Positions 12,680 to 21,306 of a stretch of DNA of 64,000 nucleotides are shown one piece after another. Each line of letters opens with the position of its first letter. The stretch's first letter is position 1. Source of the DNA: CBDCTM01 sp965222005 (GTDB lineage Bacteria > Bacteroidota > Bacteroidia > Chitinophagales > Saprospiraceae); the NCBI GenBank assembly GCA_965222005.1, contig OZ244935.1, positions 868,001 to 932,000 on the forward strand. Direction: 5' to 3'. Under the pieces are notes generated by a model, which searched no databases, was not told where the DNA came from, and saw only the letters and a list, made by a program, of their open reading frames with translations. A program made the position numbers and the translations under genes.

Positions 12680-12946
12680 CTATTTGAGCAAATCAGTCAC
12701 GTATGGCAGCATCGCGAGGTGCCGGGCTCTTTTGACGGCCGAAGCTACCTTGCGTTGAAATTTGAGCGAATTGCCGGTGATGCGGCGCGGCAATATTTTG
12801 CCTTGCTCATTGACAAACTGCATCAGAAAGTCCGGATCTTTATAATCGATGTGCTTGATGCCATAGCGGCGGAAGCGGCAATATTTCATTCGCTTCTGCC
12901 CAATTTTGGGATTACTTAAAAACTTAATATCGTCTCTTGAAGCCAT
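12680..12946 (-). CDS. rpsR: 30S ribosomal protein S18
   Basis: 88 residues with the S18 signature IDYKDPDFLMQFVNEQGKILPRRITGN and the basic tail QRKVASAVKRARHLAMLPY. The initial stretch (residues 1-20) is somewhat longer than in E. coli, and shows a CRFRRYG segment without a zinc-binding Cys pair. Located 53 bases upstream of rplI and downstream of rpsF. Confidence 0.98.
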   Translation of the reverse strand: MASRDDIKFLSNPKIGQKRMKYCRFRRYGIKHIDYKDPDFLMQFVNEQGKILPRRITGNSLKFQRKVASAVKRARHLAMLPYVTDLLK

Positions 12947-12990
12947 AATTTCTTTTTTTTTAAATTACTTTTGAATACCTAATTCGACAG

Positions 12991-13509
12991 CTATTCCTCT
13001 TCTGTTGCTCTTTCCTTAACCGCTACTTCTGTTACTGTAGAAACTACCGGTTTAGTTTTTGCCACAGGCGCCGATGCCTTTACAGCGGTTTTTTCCACTT
13101 TTTTAGCAGCAGGCTTTCGCCCTCCTTTCTGTTCTTGCTCTTTGCTGTCTTTCGCTTTTTTTGCTCTCTTCACCTTGCCAATCAGTCCATTGCGCTTGTC
13201 TTCATTGTATTTAATCCCATATTTATCGAGATGATAAACAAGATAGCGCATGATGCGCTCATCGCGCCGCAAAGCCAATTCAAGGCTTTCGTTGAACGTC
13301 CCGTCGGGTACCTGGTATTCAATGCAGTAATACACCCCTGAGGTGCGTTTGTTAATGGGATAGGCCAGTTGGCGCAAACCCATTTCGTCCACATGCACGA
13401 TTTTGGCTTCATTTTTTTGAAGCGTATCGACATATGCTTTGGCCGTCGCCTGAATTTCATCGCCCGAAAGTACCGGATCTACGATGAAGGTTACTTCGTA
13501 CTGTTTCAT
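12991..13509 (-). CDS. rpsF: 30S ribosomal protein S6 with basic C-terminal extension
   Basis: The start is placed at ATG 13509 because the protein then opens with the S6 sequence MKQYEVTFIVDPVLSGDEIQ; the open frame runs further upstream but that part is not conserved and holds the promoter. Residues 1-105 form the S6 domain that binds 16S rRNA together with S18. About 65 more residues form an extension rich in Lys, Ala and Val (AKKVEKTAVKASAPVAKTKP), ending ERATEEE. Such tails on S6 are known in several Bacteroidota; their function is not settled. Confidence 0.96.
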   Translation of the reverse strand: MKQYEVTFIVDPVLSGDEIQATAKAYVDTLQKNEAKIVHVDEMGLRQLAYPINKRTSGVYYCIEYQVPDGTFNESLELALRRDERIMRYLVYHLDKYGIKYNEDKRNGLIGKVKRAKKAKDSKEQEQKGGRKPAAKKVEKTAVKASAPVAKTKPVVSTVTEVAVKERATEEE

Positions 13510-13607
13510 GAATAATGTGAATTTTGAGTGAATAAATGGGCCTGCCATATAATTAATAGGCAGGGAGCAAAAGCCTTTTGCTAATGCCCTTATTCCAAAA
13601 ACGGCTG

Positions 13608-13639
13608 CAAAGATAGGGAAATACCGGATTTTTTGCAAA
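13608..13639 (-). promoter_or_regulatory. Promoter of the rpsF-rpsR-rplI operon
   Basis: Minus-strand -33 TTTG (complement CAAA at 13636-13639), exactly 20 bases, then -7 TATCTTTG (complement CAAAGATA at 13608-13615), a full match to the Bacteroidota promoter form. Transcription would start near 13601, leaving a leader of about 90 nt before rpsF. Confidence 0.85.
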
Positions 13640-13718
13640 GAATGCCTTTGCAATTTCTTCGTAAGGCCCGATAGATTGTTGGGGATAAAAAGAGTGGCTT
13701 GCTTTTATCTAAAACACC

Positions 13719-15398
13719 CTAGCGGCACACTCCCACTGTCATCCGCTCATCATAATCCCCCACCATCATGGGCGACTGCCGCAGCCCCGTATAACTACGC
13801 ACATTATCGTAGATGTAATCAAATAGCTCCTGGATACTAATCACCTGGTCAGCATCGGTATCGGCTTCGCATTTGAGGCCCCGGATGAGGAAGTGACTGA
13901 ATACGCCCTGCCGCAAGCCACTGGACTCAAGGGAGGTTTCATCTGATTTGGAAGACATGATGAGTGCGGTGCCTGCTTTGGCTTGCGCGAGTGATTTATA
14001 GTACCTGCTCAAAGCATTGTCCACCGTGCCACGCATGGCAAAGAGGCTACCCGAGTGGCAGGCATCGGCAATACAAAGCTTATAGCGGGCCGGGCTGCTT
14101 TGGAGCAATTCTTTGATTTCCTCGTGATAGATTTTATTATTGAACCCGTCAAAATCAATAGGCAGGAAGGAGCCTTTTAGTCCGTGGCCGGAAAAATAGA
14201 GCACGATCAGATCATTGGGGCCGGCCTGTGAATAAATGCCCTGCATGGTTTGCAAAATATTTTCCCGCGTTGCCTCTTCATCAATCAGGATGCGGATTTG
14301 CTCATCTTTGAGTGCTCCGCCTTCCGGGCTTTTAAAGAAGGCATACATACGGTAGGCGTCATCATCCGTATATTTTAGAGCTGGCATGTGGCTGTAAGAA
14401 GAAATGCCGATCACTACGGCCCATACCTTCATGGAAAAGGCGGCTTCCGTTTTGGCCACTTCCGATATTTGCGCTGCGATTGCTTCCTCTGCTGACATTG
14501 TGCCTGGTGCCTGCGTGGGCTCTACAAAGGTGCCGGCATCCCACTGGCCGCTTATTATAGTGCCGTCTTTCATATACATGGTGCCGGTGCCGTGAAAGCT
14601 GCCAGCCGCCCATTCACCCTCATACCGATTGCCATTGGCGTAGTAGCAAATGCCTTTGCCGTGGGCTTTTTCTTGCTGGAATGAACCGATGTATCTGGCT
14701 TTGGCATCCTTATACACATAGGTGCCTTTGCCATCGATACAGTTGCCTTTTATACAGCCTTCCTGGCCCATAACAGCCCGGCCATCGCCCATATACTCTC
14801 CTTCCACCCATTCGCCGGTAGTTTGTGTATTGTCTAAATGATAGAGGGTTCCTTTTCCGTGAGAGTAATTGTTTTTAAAAGAACCAATATACTTTTCGCC
14901 ATCCGGAAAGTACCAGGTGCCCCAGCCATCGAGTTTGCCAGCTCTAAACTGGCCTTTATATTTGCTGCCATCGGCATAGGCAAAAACGCCTTCCCCCTGC
15001 TCACAATCGCCAGAAAGGCAACCAGACTGGATGTCGGTACCATCATCTTCAACCTGAGCGGTTGTATTGAGCTCGATTATAGCCCCCGTCTCATCAATTG
15101 GCTGACCTTTGAGCCATTGGCCGGTATGCTTGCTGCCATCGGCAAAAGTTTTGGTGCCCTTACCTTCAGGGTATCGATGCTGCCATTGGCCAGAATATTT
15201 GCTGCCATCCGTATAATAACATACGCCCACACCATGAATTTCTCCATTGGCAAACTCACCCACATATTTAGCCCCGCTGGGATATACAAAGGTGCCGGTG
15301 CCGTTTTGGCAATCGCCGGCGATACATTGGGCCGTAATTTGGTGACCAACAAATAAAAAGCAGAAAATCAGCAGTAGGTACTTTTGCATAATGGGCAT
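13719..15398 (-). CDS. Secreted MORN-repeat caspase-like protein (copy A)
   Basis: 559 residues. An N-terminal signal peptide (MPIMQKYLLLIFCFLFVGHQITAQ) is followed by about ten MORN-type repeats (GTFVYPSGAKYVGEFANG and similar, residues 30-290), and then a caspase-like C14 domain. The catalytic dyad is visible: His in LYFSGHG (about residue 403) and Cys in ADACHSGSLFA (about 443). The preceding segment WAVVIGISSYSHMPALKYTDDDAY is the usual start of the C14 fold, and GLRQSPMMVGDYDE closes it. MORN repeats commonly bind lipids or membranes. Several repeats carry Cys-rich inserts such as CLSGDCEQGEGVF. A second ATG three codons in could be the start. Its paralogue lies directly upstream. Substrate and trigger are unknown. 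Confidence 0.9.
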   Translation of the reverse strand: MPIMQKYLLLIFCFLFVGHQITAQCIAGDCQNGTGTFVYPSGAKYVGEFANGEIHGVGVCYYTDGSKYSGQWQHRYPEGKGTKTFADGSKHTGQWLKGQPIDETGAIIELNTTAQVEDDGTDIQSGCLSGDCEQGEGVFAYADGSKYKGQFRAGKLDGWGTWYFPDGEKYIGSFKNNYSHGKGTLYHLDNTQTTGEWVEGEYMGDGRAVMGQEGCIKGNCIDGKGTYVYKDAKARYIGSFQQEKAHGKGICYYANGNRYEGEWAAGSFHGTGTMYMKDGTIISGQWDAGTFVEPTQAPGTMSAEEAIAAQISEVAKTEAAFSMKVWAVVIGISSYSHMPALKYTDDDAYRMYAFFKSPEGGALKDEQIRILIDEEATRENILQTMQGIYSQAGPNDLIVLYFSGHGLKGSFLPIDFDGFNNKIYHEEIKELLQSSPARYKLCIADACHSGSLFAMRGTVDNALSRYYKSLAQAKAGTALIMSSKSDETSLESSGLRQGVFSHFLIRGLKCEADTDADQVISIQELFDYIYDNVRSYTGLRQSPMMVGDYDERMTVGVCR

Positions 15399-15497
15399 TT
15401 GATAATGTGGTATTTGTATGTAAACATGACAGATTAAACGTGCAACAAATATATGACCAAAATCCTTAATCCACGCCTCCTTCGCTCAGAAGCTCGG

Positions 15498-15569
15498 AAA
15501 AACCGCAAAGAGTGTTGTCCCTCCGCTGAAAAGCAAGTTGCTTTTCATCATTTTCCAACACCCTTGCGG
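15498..15569 (-). terminator. Large nested hairpin terminator between the two caspase genes
   Basis: An outer inverted repeat (CCGCAAAGAGTGTTG at 15503-15517 with CAACACCCTTGCGG at 15556-15569) encloses a perfect inner 8-bp stem (TGAAAAGC at 15527-15534 with GCTTTTCA at 15540-15547). On the minus strand the stem is followed by five T (15498-15502). It would end the transcript of copy B and so insulate the two paralogues. A -7-like CAAATATA at 15446-15453 may belong to the promoter of copy A. Confidence 0.75.
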
Positions 15570-15594
15570 CTTACATCCAAAATTCGAACAGCAA

Positions 15595-17238
15595 TTATCT
15601 GACTACTGCTACCGGCATTGCTTCATCAAACTGGCCGGAAATAGTAGGTGTTTGTGCATTGGCAGTGTATGTCCGCACTTTGGTATATACAAAATCGAAC
15701 AATTCCTGAACCGTCACAATCTCGTTGCCATTCCTGTCAGCCTCGCCTTTGAGGCCCCGGATGAGGAAATGGCTGAAGATGCCCTGGCGCAGACCGTGGT
15801 CTTCCAGTGAAAACTCATCTCCCTTTGAGCTCAGAAGCAAGGCTGTACCTCCCGGAGACTTTTCGAAAGCCTCATAATACTTCTTCAGTGCGTTGTCGAG
15901 CGGCGACCGCCGGGCCATCAAGGTGCCGGAATGACAGGCATCGGCAAGGCAAATCTTGTGTTTGGCTTTCGTCTCGCGGAATATCTCTTGGATGTCTTCG
16001 TGTTTTACTTTGTTGTTGAAACCATCGAAATCAACGGGAAGGAAAGAACCGGGCAGGCCGTGGCCGGAGAAGTACAGGAGTACTACATCATTATCATCGG
16101 CCTTAAGAAATACCTGCCGCATGCTCTTCAGCACATTTTGGCGGGTAGCATCCTCATCGATCAGCACCCGGATCTGATCGTCCTGCAGGGCGCCGCCCTG
16201 CGGGCTTTTGAGGAAAGCGTATATCTGATAGGCATCATCATCCGTGTATTTGAGTACCGGCATGTGTGCATATCGGGCCACTCCAACGATCAGCGCCCAT
16301 ATTTTCACTTCATTGCTGTGCTCTACTTTTACCGGGCTATCAGTCACGCTCTCCTGCTCTGCTTCCATTTCTTTTTCGGGAACGCCATATGCCCATTGGG
16401 CTCCCATCACCCGACCATTGGTGTAGTACATGATGCCTTCGCCATGAGGAGCGTGGCGCTTCCAGCCGCCCACGTATTTATCACCATTGGCATAGTAGCA
16501 AGTTCCTTCTCCTTCCGGTTTTCCATCCCTGAACTCACCCACCCATTTAGAACCATCCGCATAGCTGTACATGCCAAGCCCATCCCGGCAATGCAGCGCA
16601 TTGCAGTTGCGCAGCTCATCTTCCATTACAATTCCTTGATTTTCGGAAGCCCCCTGCTCATCGTCCATAAATTTGCCGGCCAGCCAAAAGCCATTGACCT
16701 GTTGGCCATTTGCTTTGACAAAAGTTCCTTGTCCGTCTTTGTAATTATTCTTCCAGCTCCCTATATATTGGGTACCATTGGCATATAGCATTGTACCTCG
16801 CCCATTGAGTTTCCCTCGCTTGAACTCCCCTGCGTATCTGTCACCATTGCTGTATATATATACGCCCTCGCCATGCTGGATGTCATCCGCCCAGTCGCCT
16901 ACATACTTGCTACCATCGGGGAAGGTCATGGTGCCGTGGCCATTGAATTTGCTTTTGTGAAAGTGGCCAATATATTCTTCGCCACTGTGATATGCCAGCT
17001 TTCCTTTGCCCTGGCGATACTGATTGGCCCATTGACCAATGTAGCGATTGCCGTTGCTGAAATACAGAACGCCCTGGCCATGAATTTTTCCTTTTTTGAA
17101 CTGGCCCGCATATTTGGCACCGCTGGGATAGAGGTACGTGCCCCGGCCGTTGTAGCAGTTGCCTTTGAGGCATTGGGCAGAGGCGGAAAACAGGCAAGTC
17201 AATGATATGATCATTACTACACTCAATTTCCTTTTCAT
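15595..17238 (-). CDS. Secreted MORN-repeat caspase-like protein (copy B)
   Basis: 547 residues from ATG 17238, where a clean signal peptide (MKRKLSVVMIISLTCLFSASAQ) begins; the frame is open further upstream but that part is not protein-like. Roughly eleven MORN repeats follow (GTYLYPSGAKYAGQFKKG, GKLAYHSGEEYIGHF and others), then the C14 domain with His in YFSGHGLPGSF (about residue 393) and Cys in ADACHSGTLMA (about 434). The protease domain is closely similar to copy A (IKYTDDDAYQIYAFLKSPQGGALQDDQIR-like), so the pair arose by tandem duplication. An intervening terminator suggests separate transcription. Enzymatic activity is expected from the intact dyad but unproven. Confidence 0.9.
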   Translation of the reverse strand: MKRKLSVVMIISLTCLFSASAQCLKGNCYNGRGTYLYPSGAKYAGQFKKGKIHGQGVLYFSNGNRYIGQWANQYRQGKGKLAYHSGEEYIGHFHKSKFNGHGTMTFPDGSKYVGDWADDIQHGEGVYIYSNGDRYAGEFKRGKLNGRGTMLYANGTQYIGSWKNNYKDGQGTFVKANGQQVNGFWLAGKFMDDEQGASENQGIVMEDELRNCNALHCRDGLGMYSYADGSKWVGEFRDGKPEGEGTCYYANGDKYVGGWKRHAPHGEGIMYYTNGRVMGAQWAYGVPEKEMEAEQESVTDSPVKVEHSNEVKIWALIVGVARYAHMPVLKYTDDDAYQIYAFLKSPQGGALQDDQIRVLIDEDATRQNVLKSMRQVFLKADDNDVVLLYFSGHGLPGSFLPVDFDGFNNKVKHEDIQEIFRETKAKHKICLADACHSGTLMARRSPLDNALKKYYEAFEKSPGGTALLLSSKGDEFSLEDHGLRQGIFSHFLIRGLKGEADRNGNEIVTVQELFDFVYTKVRTYTANAQTPTISGQFDEAMPVAVVR

Positions 17239-17497
17239 CGTTGTAGGGTTTTTAGCTGAGTAAAGCGTAATGATCTGGTCTGATAGGCGATTAGACTTTT
17301 GAAAAGCAGTAAAAGAAAGTGGTGTCTTTTGAGTTGGATAGCATAATAAAGTGATTTTAACATGCATTATTGTTCCCTATCCTGAATTTTAAAATTAATT
17401 TTATGCTAAAGTCAATCTGACTGCCAAATATTTGTAAGTTCACAGCCCACAAAGCCTGACAGGGCTTATTGTTAATAATAAAATTCTATTTTAAATT

Positions 17498-18001
17498 ATG
17501 AGAATTCCACATGTTTTTGTGCTTGCTACTTTTCTCAGTTTAATAGCCTGCCAACAAAATCCCCAGCCCAAAGCCGGAGCAACAAGTGAAGCCGTTGTTG
17601 AGGCAAAACAATTTGGCGAAGCCATCACGGCTGCCCAAGCCATCACCTTTGATGAGCTGCTCGGCAAAATGTCTGAAGCCGATTCGCTACAGCTAAAAGT
17701 GGCAGGCAAGGTCAATGCCGTTTGCCAGGTCAAAGGCTGCTGGATGACCATCGCCTCCGATACTAATGAGGATGCAGAAATGGTGGTGAAATTCAAAGAT
17801 TATGGCTTCTTTGTACCCAAAGACATCTCCGGACGTACCGTAATAATGGAAGGCCATGCCTTCAGGGAAGTCACTTCGGTAGAGGAGCTGCGGCATTATG
17901 CCGAAGACGAAGGCCAAAGCCCCGAAGAAATTGCCGCCATTACCGAGCCCGAAGAAGAGCTCAAATTTATTGCGCATGGTGTATTGCTGATGGATGAATA
18001 G
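17498..18001 (+). CDS. DUF4920 family lipoprotein
   Basis: 167 residues with a lipoprotein signal peptide (LATFLSLIAC, Cys at about residue 18) and the DUF4920 domain, recognised by VAGKVNAVCQVKGCWMTI (residues about 66-83), where the CxxxGCWM motif may bind metal, and by VVKFKDYGFFVPKD. The family is of unknown function and common in Bacteroidota. The C-terminal third is very acidic. The gene is divergent from caspase copy B and followed after only eight bases by the adenylate cyclase gene, suggesting co-transcription. Confidence 0.88.
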   Translation: MRIPHVFVLATFLSLIACQQNPQPKAGATSEAVVEAKQFGEAITAAQAITFDELLGKMSEADSLQLKVAGKVNAVCQVKGCWMTIASDTNEDAEMVVKFKDYGFFVPKDISGRTVIMEGHAFREVTSVEELRHYAEDEGQSPEEIAAITEPEEELKFIAHGVLLMDE

Positions 18002-18009
18002 TACTGAAA

Positions 18010-20277
18010 TTGATTTGCAAGCCCCACATAGCCTGTCCATTACCCTTTTTTCATAGAGCAGTCATTGCGTTCATCGTCTGCTGTTGGTGCTGTTTGAACG
18101 GACTCCTCTATGCCCAACAAACGTTTGCCGACAGCCTGGCATCCGCACTTCTCAACACACCCGCAGATACCCACAAAGTAAAGCTGTATAATGACCTCGC
18201 CTGGGAATTGAAGGTGGGCCAGCCCGATAAAGCCCGGCAGTATCTGGATAGCGCTTTGCTGCTCGCCCGGCAGCTACATTTCCGCAAAGGGGAAGCTCAG
18301 GCTTTCAACAATCGTGGCGTAGTAGAGGTCATTCACAACCAACCGACTGCCGCCAAATCATTCATGCAGCAGGCACTGGACATCCGTAAGGAGCTGGGGG
18401 ATGTCAAAGGAACTGCAAGCTTGTACAACAATATTGGTAATCTGGAAGATGAATTGGGCAATTTTGAGCTGGCTGTTGAAAACCTGCGCAAATCGCTCCG
18501 TCTTCGGGAAGAGCTTGGCGATACCCTACGCACCGCCCGTACCTCCTACAATCTGGCCATTGTGTACGAATCGAGAGGGTTTTATCCGGAAGCGCTCGAC
18601 TATGTATTCCGCCATCTGTCTATTTCGGAACGCCTTGCAGATGATTATGAAATTGCCAATGCTGAAAACCTGATCGGCAATATCAAATCGGAATTGGAGC
18701 AATTTGCAGAGGCAGCTGAACATTACGACCGCGCTTTGGTTCTGCGCCGTCAGTTTGACGATCCCTGGGCGCTAGCCGATGTGCTCAACAATATCGGCAA
18801 CAATAAGGATGATTTTGGCGAACGGTATCTCAAGGATGAGCATTTCGACGAGGCCTTTCCCCTATTTCAGCAAGCCATTGAATATTACCAAAACGCGCTC
18901 GACATTTACCTCCAGCACGAAGACCCGGAAGGGGAAGGTGCGATTTACAATAATATTGGGTTGGTGTACAAAAATTTAGGTAGCTATTACAAAGACATCG
19001 AGCAGGCAAAAGATGCTGATTTGGCTTTTGAAAAAGCGCATTCCTATCTCCAACGCTCCCTGGATATTCGCAAAAGCATCGATGATGAAAAGGGAATTAT
19101 GGAGGTGTATAATGGTATCGGGGATGTGTACCGGCGGCAGAACAAGCTTGAAGAAGCACTCAAATATACCGATGCATATCTCGATCTCGCCAAAGAGCTC
19201 AACGATACCAAATTCAAACAGAAGGCCTACAAAGACCTTAGCCGCGTGTACGCCGATATGGGTAAGTATAAGAAAGCTTATAAAAACCGCAAAAAATACG
19301 ATGAAACGCGTTACGAGCGGCTCAATGAAGATATTGCCCGCAACTATCAGCGGCGTGAAGCGCTTTACAGCGATCAGAAAAAACAGCTCGAACTCGAACG
19401 GCAGCAGAACCAATTGGCTCTCCAGGAAGCCAACCTTCGCCAGGCCAGCCTGCAACGCAAAACGCTCTTCGGCGGTATCATTGGCTTGCTGTTGCTGGCC
19501 TTGCTGCTGTACAACCGCTACCGCCTGAAGCATCGGTCGAACCTGGAGCTGGAAGGAAAAAATCAAATCATCGAGCAGGAGCGGGAGCGGGCCGAAGCGC
19601 TGCTGCTCAACATTCTGCCCGAGGAAACGGCTGCCGAGCTCAAAACTCACGGCAAGGCCCGCGCCAAGCGATATGAGGCAGTTACGGTTATGTTTACCGA
19701 TTTTGAAGCGTTTACCAAAGTAGCTGAACAAATGGAACCTGAAGAACTGGTAGCCGAGCTGGATGAATGCTTTCGGGCATTCGATCAGATCATTGGCCGC
19801 TACGGGCTGGAGAAAATCAAAACCATCGGGGATTCGTACATGTGTGCCGGCGGACTGCCGCAGCCCAATGATTCGCATCCGGAAAATATGATCCGGGCGG
19901 CTATGGAAATTCAGCAATTTATGCACAATTATCAACAGCAGCGCAACAGCGTTCAACGCCCCTCCTTTCGGTGCCGTATAGGTATTCATACCGGCCCTGT
20001 GGTAGCAGGAATTGTAGGTAGCAAAAAATTTGCGTACGATATTTGGGGCGATACGGTCAACCTGGCCGCCCGCATGGAATCAGGAGGAGTACCGGGCCGA
20101 ATCAATATTTCGAAAAGTACCTACGAATTAGTAAAAGAGACCTTTGCGTGTAGCCACCGGGGCAAAATCAGTGTTAAAAATATGGGGGAAGTGGATATGT
20201 TTTTTGTAGAAAAGCCAAGAACAAATACCGATTTATCCCAAAAAGTCACTATAATAGATTCTTCAACTTCCGGCTGA
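18010..20277 (+). CDS. TPR-containing class III adenylate cyclase
   Basis: A 755-residue membrane signalling protein: signal peptide at the start, about eight TPR repeats in the periplasmic part (residues 35-440, for example YNNIGNLEDELGNFELAVENL), a coiled coil, one membrane helix (GGIIGLLLLALLLYNRY near 490) and a cytoplasmic class III cyclase domain from about 555. Metal-binding Asp residues are in FTDFEAF and TIGDSYMC; Lys in EKIKTIGD and Asp in AYDIWGD are the pair that selects ATP, so cAMP is the predicted product; DTVNLAARMES supplies the transition-state Asn and Arg. No ATG exists before residue 110, and a signal peptide would be lost, so TTG 18010 is the likely start. The stop overlaps the ATG of the HD gene by one base. 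Confidence 0.92.
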   Translation: MICKPHIACPLPFFHRAVIAFIVCCWCCLNGLLYAQQTFADSLASALLNTPADTHKVKLYNDLAWELKVGQPDKARQYLDSALLLARQLHFRKGEAQAFNNRGVVEVIHNQPTAAKSFMQQALDIRKELGDVKGTASLYNNIGNLEDELGNFELAVENLRKSLRLREELGDTLRTARTSYNLAIVYESRGFYPEALDYVFRHLSISERLADDYEIANAENLIGNIKSELEQFAEAAEHYDRALVLRRQFDDPWALADVLNNIGNNKDDFGERYLKDEHFDEAFPLFQQAIEYYQNALDIYLQHEDPEGEGAIYNNIGLVYKNLGSYYKDIEQAKDADLAFEKAHSYLQRSLDIRKSIDDEKGIMEVYNGIGDVYRRQNKLEEALKYTDAYLDLAKELNDTKFKQKAYKDLSRVYADMGKYKKAYKNRKKYDETRYERLNEDIARNYQRREALYSDQKKQLELERQQNQLALQEANLRQASLQRKTLFGGIIGLLLLALLLYNRYRLKHRSNLELEGKNQIIEQERERAEALLLNILPEETAAELKTHGKARAKRYEAVTVMFTDFEAFTKVAEQMEPEELVAELDECFRAFDQIIGRYGLEKIKTIGDSYMCAGGLPQPNDSHPENMIRAAMEIQQFMHNYQQQRNSVQRPSFRCRIGIHTGPVVAGIVGSKKFAYDIWGDTVNLAARMESGGVPGRINISKSTYELVKETFACSHRGKISVKNMGEVDMFFVEKPRTNTDLSQKVTIIDSSTSG

Positions 20278-20870
20278 TGGACTATCCTGCTGCAAAAGCA
20301 TACATGCTCAACAAACTCAAAAACGAGCTGGACCGGCGACTCTTTTACCACGGAGTACACCATACGCTGGATGTGTTGGAGGTAACCAAAGAACTTTGCA
20401 TTGCCGAAAAGGTAAACTCCCACGATACCCTTTTGCTTAAAACGGCTGCTTTGTACCACGATTGCGGTTTCATCATCAACAATCAGGAACACGAAAAGCT
20501 GGGCTGTGGGATCGCCCGGGAAAGCCTGCGGCTCTATAATTACACGGCCGATCAGATCGAACAAATCTGCGGGATGATCATGGCTACCAAAATCCCTCAA
20601 TCTCCTCAAAACTTCCTGGAAGAGATACTCTGCGATGCCGACCTCGATTACCTCGGCCGGGATGATTTTTACAGCATCGGCCGAACGCTCTTTGAAGAGC
20701 TGCGCGCCTTCAAAATCCTCGATGATGAGCAAAAGTGGAACCGCATCCAGGTTTCCTTCCTCGAAAGTCACCACTTTTTTACCACCACCAACATAAAGCG
20801 GCGGGCTGAACGAAAGCAGTGCTATCTGGATGAGTTGCGGGAGATCGTGGCGAGCTACGAAAAAAACTAA
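20277..20870 (+). CDS. HD-domain phosphohydrolase
   Basis: 197 residues with an HD-type metal site: FYHGVHHTLDVLEV (His at about residues 24-28), AALYHDCGFI (HD near 60) and a later Asp in CDADLDYLG. HD proteins hydrolyse phosphoesters, often nucleotides or cyclic nucleotides. The start ATG overlaps the TGA of the adenylate cyclase gene (TGATG), so the two are translationally coupled. From that context a role in degrading a nucleotide made or sensed by the cyclase is a reasonable inference but not shown. The HD order is simple, with no GGDEF, PAS or other sensor domain. Confidence 0.88.
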   Translation: MDYPAAKAYMLNKLKNELDRRLFYHGVHHTLDVLEVTKELCIAEKVNSHDTLLLKTAALYHDCGFIINNQEHEKLGCGIARESLRLYNYTADQIEQICGMIMATKIPQSPQNFLEEILCDADLDYLGRDDFYSIGRTLFEELRAFKILDDEQKWNRIQVSFLESHHFFTTTNIKRRAERKQCYLDELREIVASYEKN

Positions 20871-20932
20871 GGCGGGCAGCGTTTGAGCTTCACCACACGT
20901 ATTGCTAGTGGTTTAAATGACTCAGCAAACGA

Positions 20933-21024
20933 AAAGCAGCCCCTTTTAAAAAACACTCACTAGTTTTAAAAAAAATCAACTTTAGATACTGATCATCGTT
21001 GAAAAAAAACGAAGGGGCTGCTTT
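20933..21024 (+). terminator. Long inverted repeat, possible terminator
   Basis: Two perfect 13-base arms (AAAGCAGCCCCTT at 20933-20945 and AAGGGGCTGCTTT at 21012-21024) enclose 66 bases of AT-rich sequence. The right arm is followed on the plus strand by pyrimidine-rich sequence ending in TTTTT near 21030-21035. It lies 62 bases after the HD gene and may end that transcript; the loop is unusually large for an ordinary terminator. Between 20871 and 20932 nothing else was seen. Confidence 0.5.
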
Positions 21025-21084
21025 CTTTCCTTTTTATCGTCAATCCCAGGCCTTACGTAAAATCCCCCTATTTGTTGCGCTAAC

Positions 21085-21117
21085 AAAAAAAGCCCGGCAG
21101 CATACACTGCCAAGGCT
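21085..21117 (-). terminator. Terminator of the tRNA-like gene
   Basis: On the minus strand AGCC-TT-GGCAG, a six-base loop, then CTGCC-G-GGCT is followed directly by seven T (21085-21091). It begins 23 bases beyond the 3' end of the tRNA-like gene. Confidence 0.85.
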
Positions 21118-21139
21118 CACTTTTTTACTAAAAACTTTG

Positions 21140-21262
21140 CTGTGAGAGAAGGACTCGAACCTTCACGGAGTGGTTAGCCGCGCAGCCAGACTGCATCGCG
21201 GTTTGTCCCGAGCCTCCACCCCCGTGACAGGAGGGCACGGCTGCCGATTTCGTCACCTCACA
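21140..21262 (-). tRNA. Oversized tRNA-like gene, anticodon loop reads GTC (Asp)
   Basis: On the minus strand a complete tRNA frame can be drawn: acceptor TGTGAGG with TCTCACA and a G discriminator; a 3-bp D-stem ACG/CGT with loop AAATCGGCAGC (contains GG); anticodon stem CCCTC/GGGGG with loop CTGTCAC, identical to the E. coli tRNA-Asp loop and giving anticodon GTC at 21226-21228; and a perfect T-arm GAAGG-TTCGAGT-CCTTC. The oddity is size: 54 bases stand between anticodon stem and T-stem, folding as an outer stem (TGGAG/CTCCG) with a long inner hairpin (CCGCG/CGCGG plus CAG/CTG). The total is about 122 nt, far above the usual 73-95. The D-arm resembles class II tRNA-Leu, not tRNA-Asp. CCA is not encoded. 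A perfect promoter and a terminator flank it, so it is probably expressed. Function is unknown: unusual tRNA, inserted variable arm, or tRNA-like regulator. Confidence 0.65.
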
Positions 21263-21306
21263 TTGTCGATGAAGCTCTTTTGCTCCTTTTAATCTTCCTG
21301 ACAATA

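Noticed and set aside
18976..19989. 337-codon frame antisense to the adenylate cyclase gene
   Set aside because: The plus strand frame encodes a convincing TPR/cyclase protein over the same region; the antisense frame is a codon-bias shadow.
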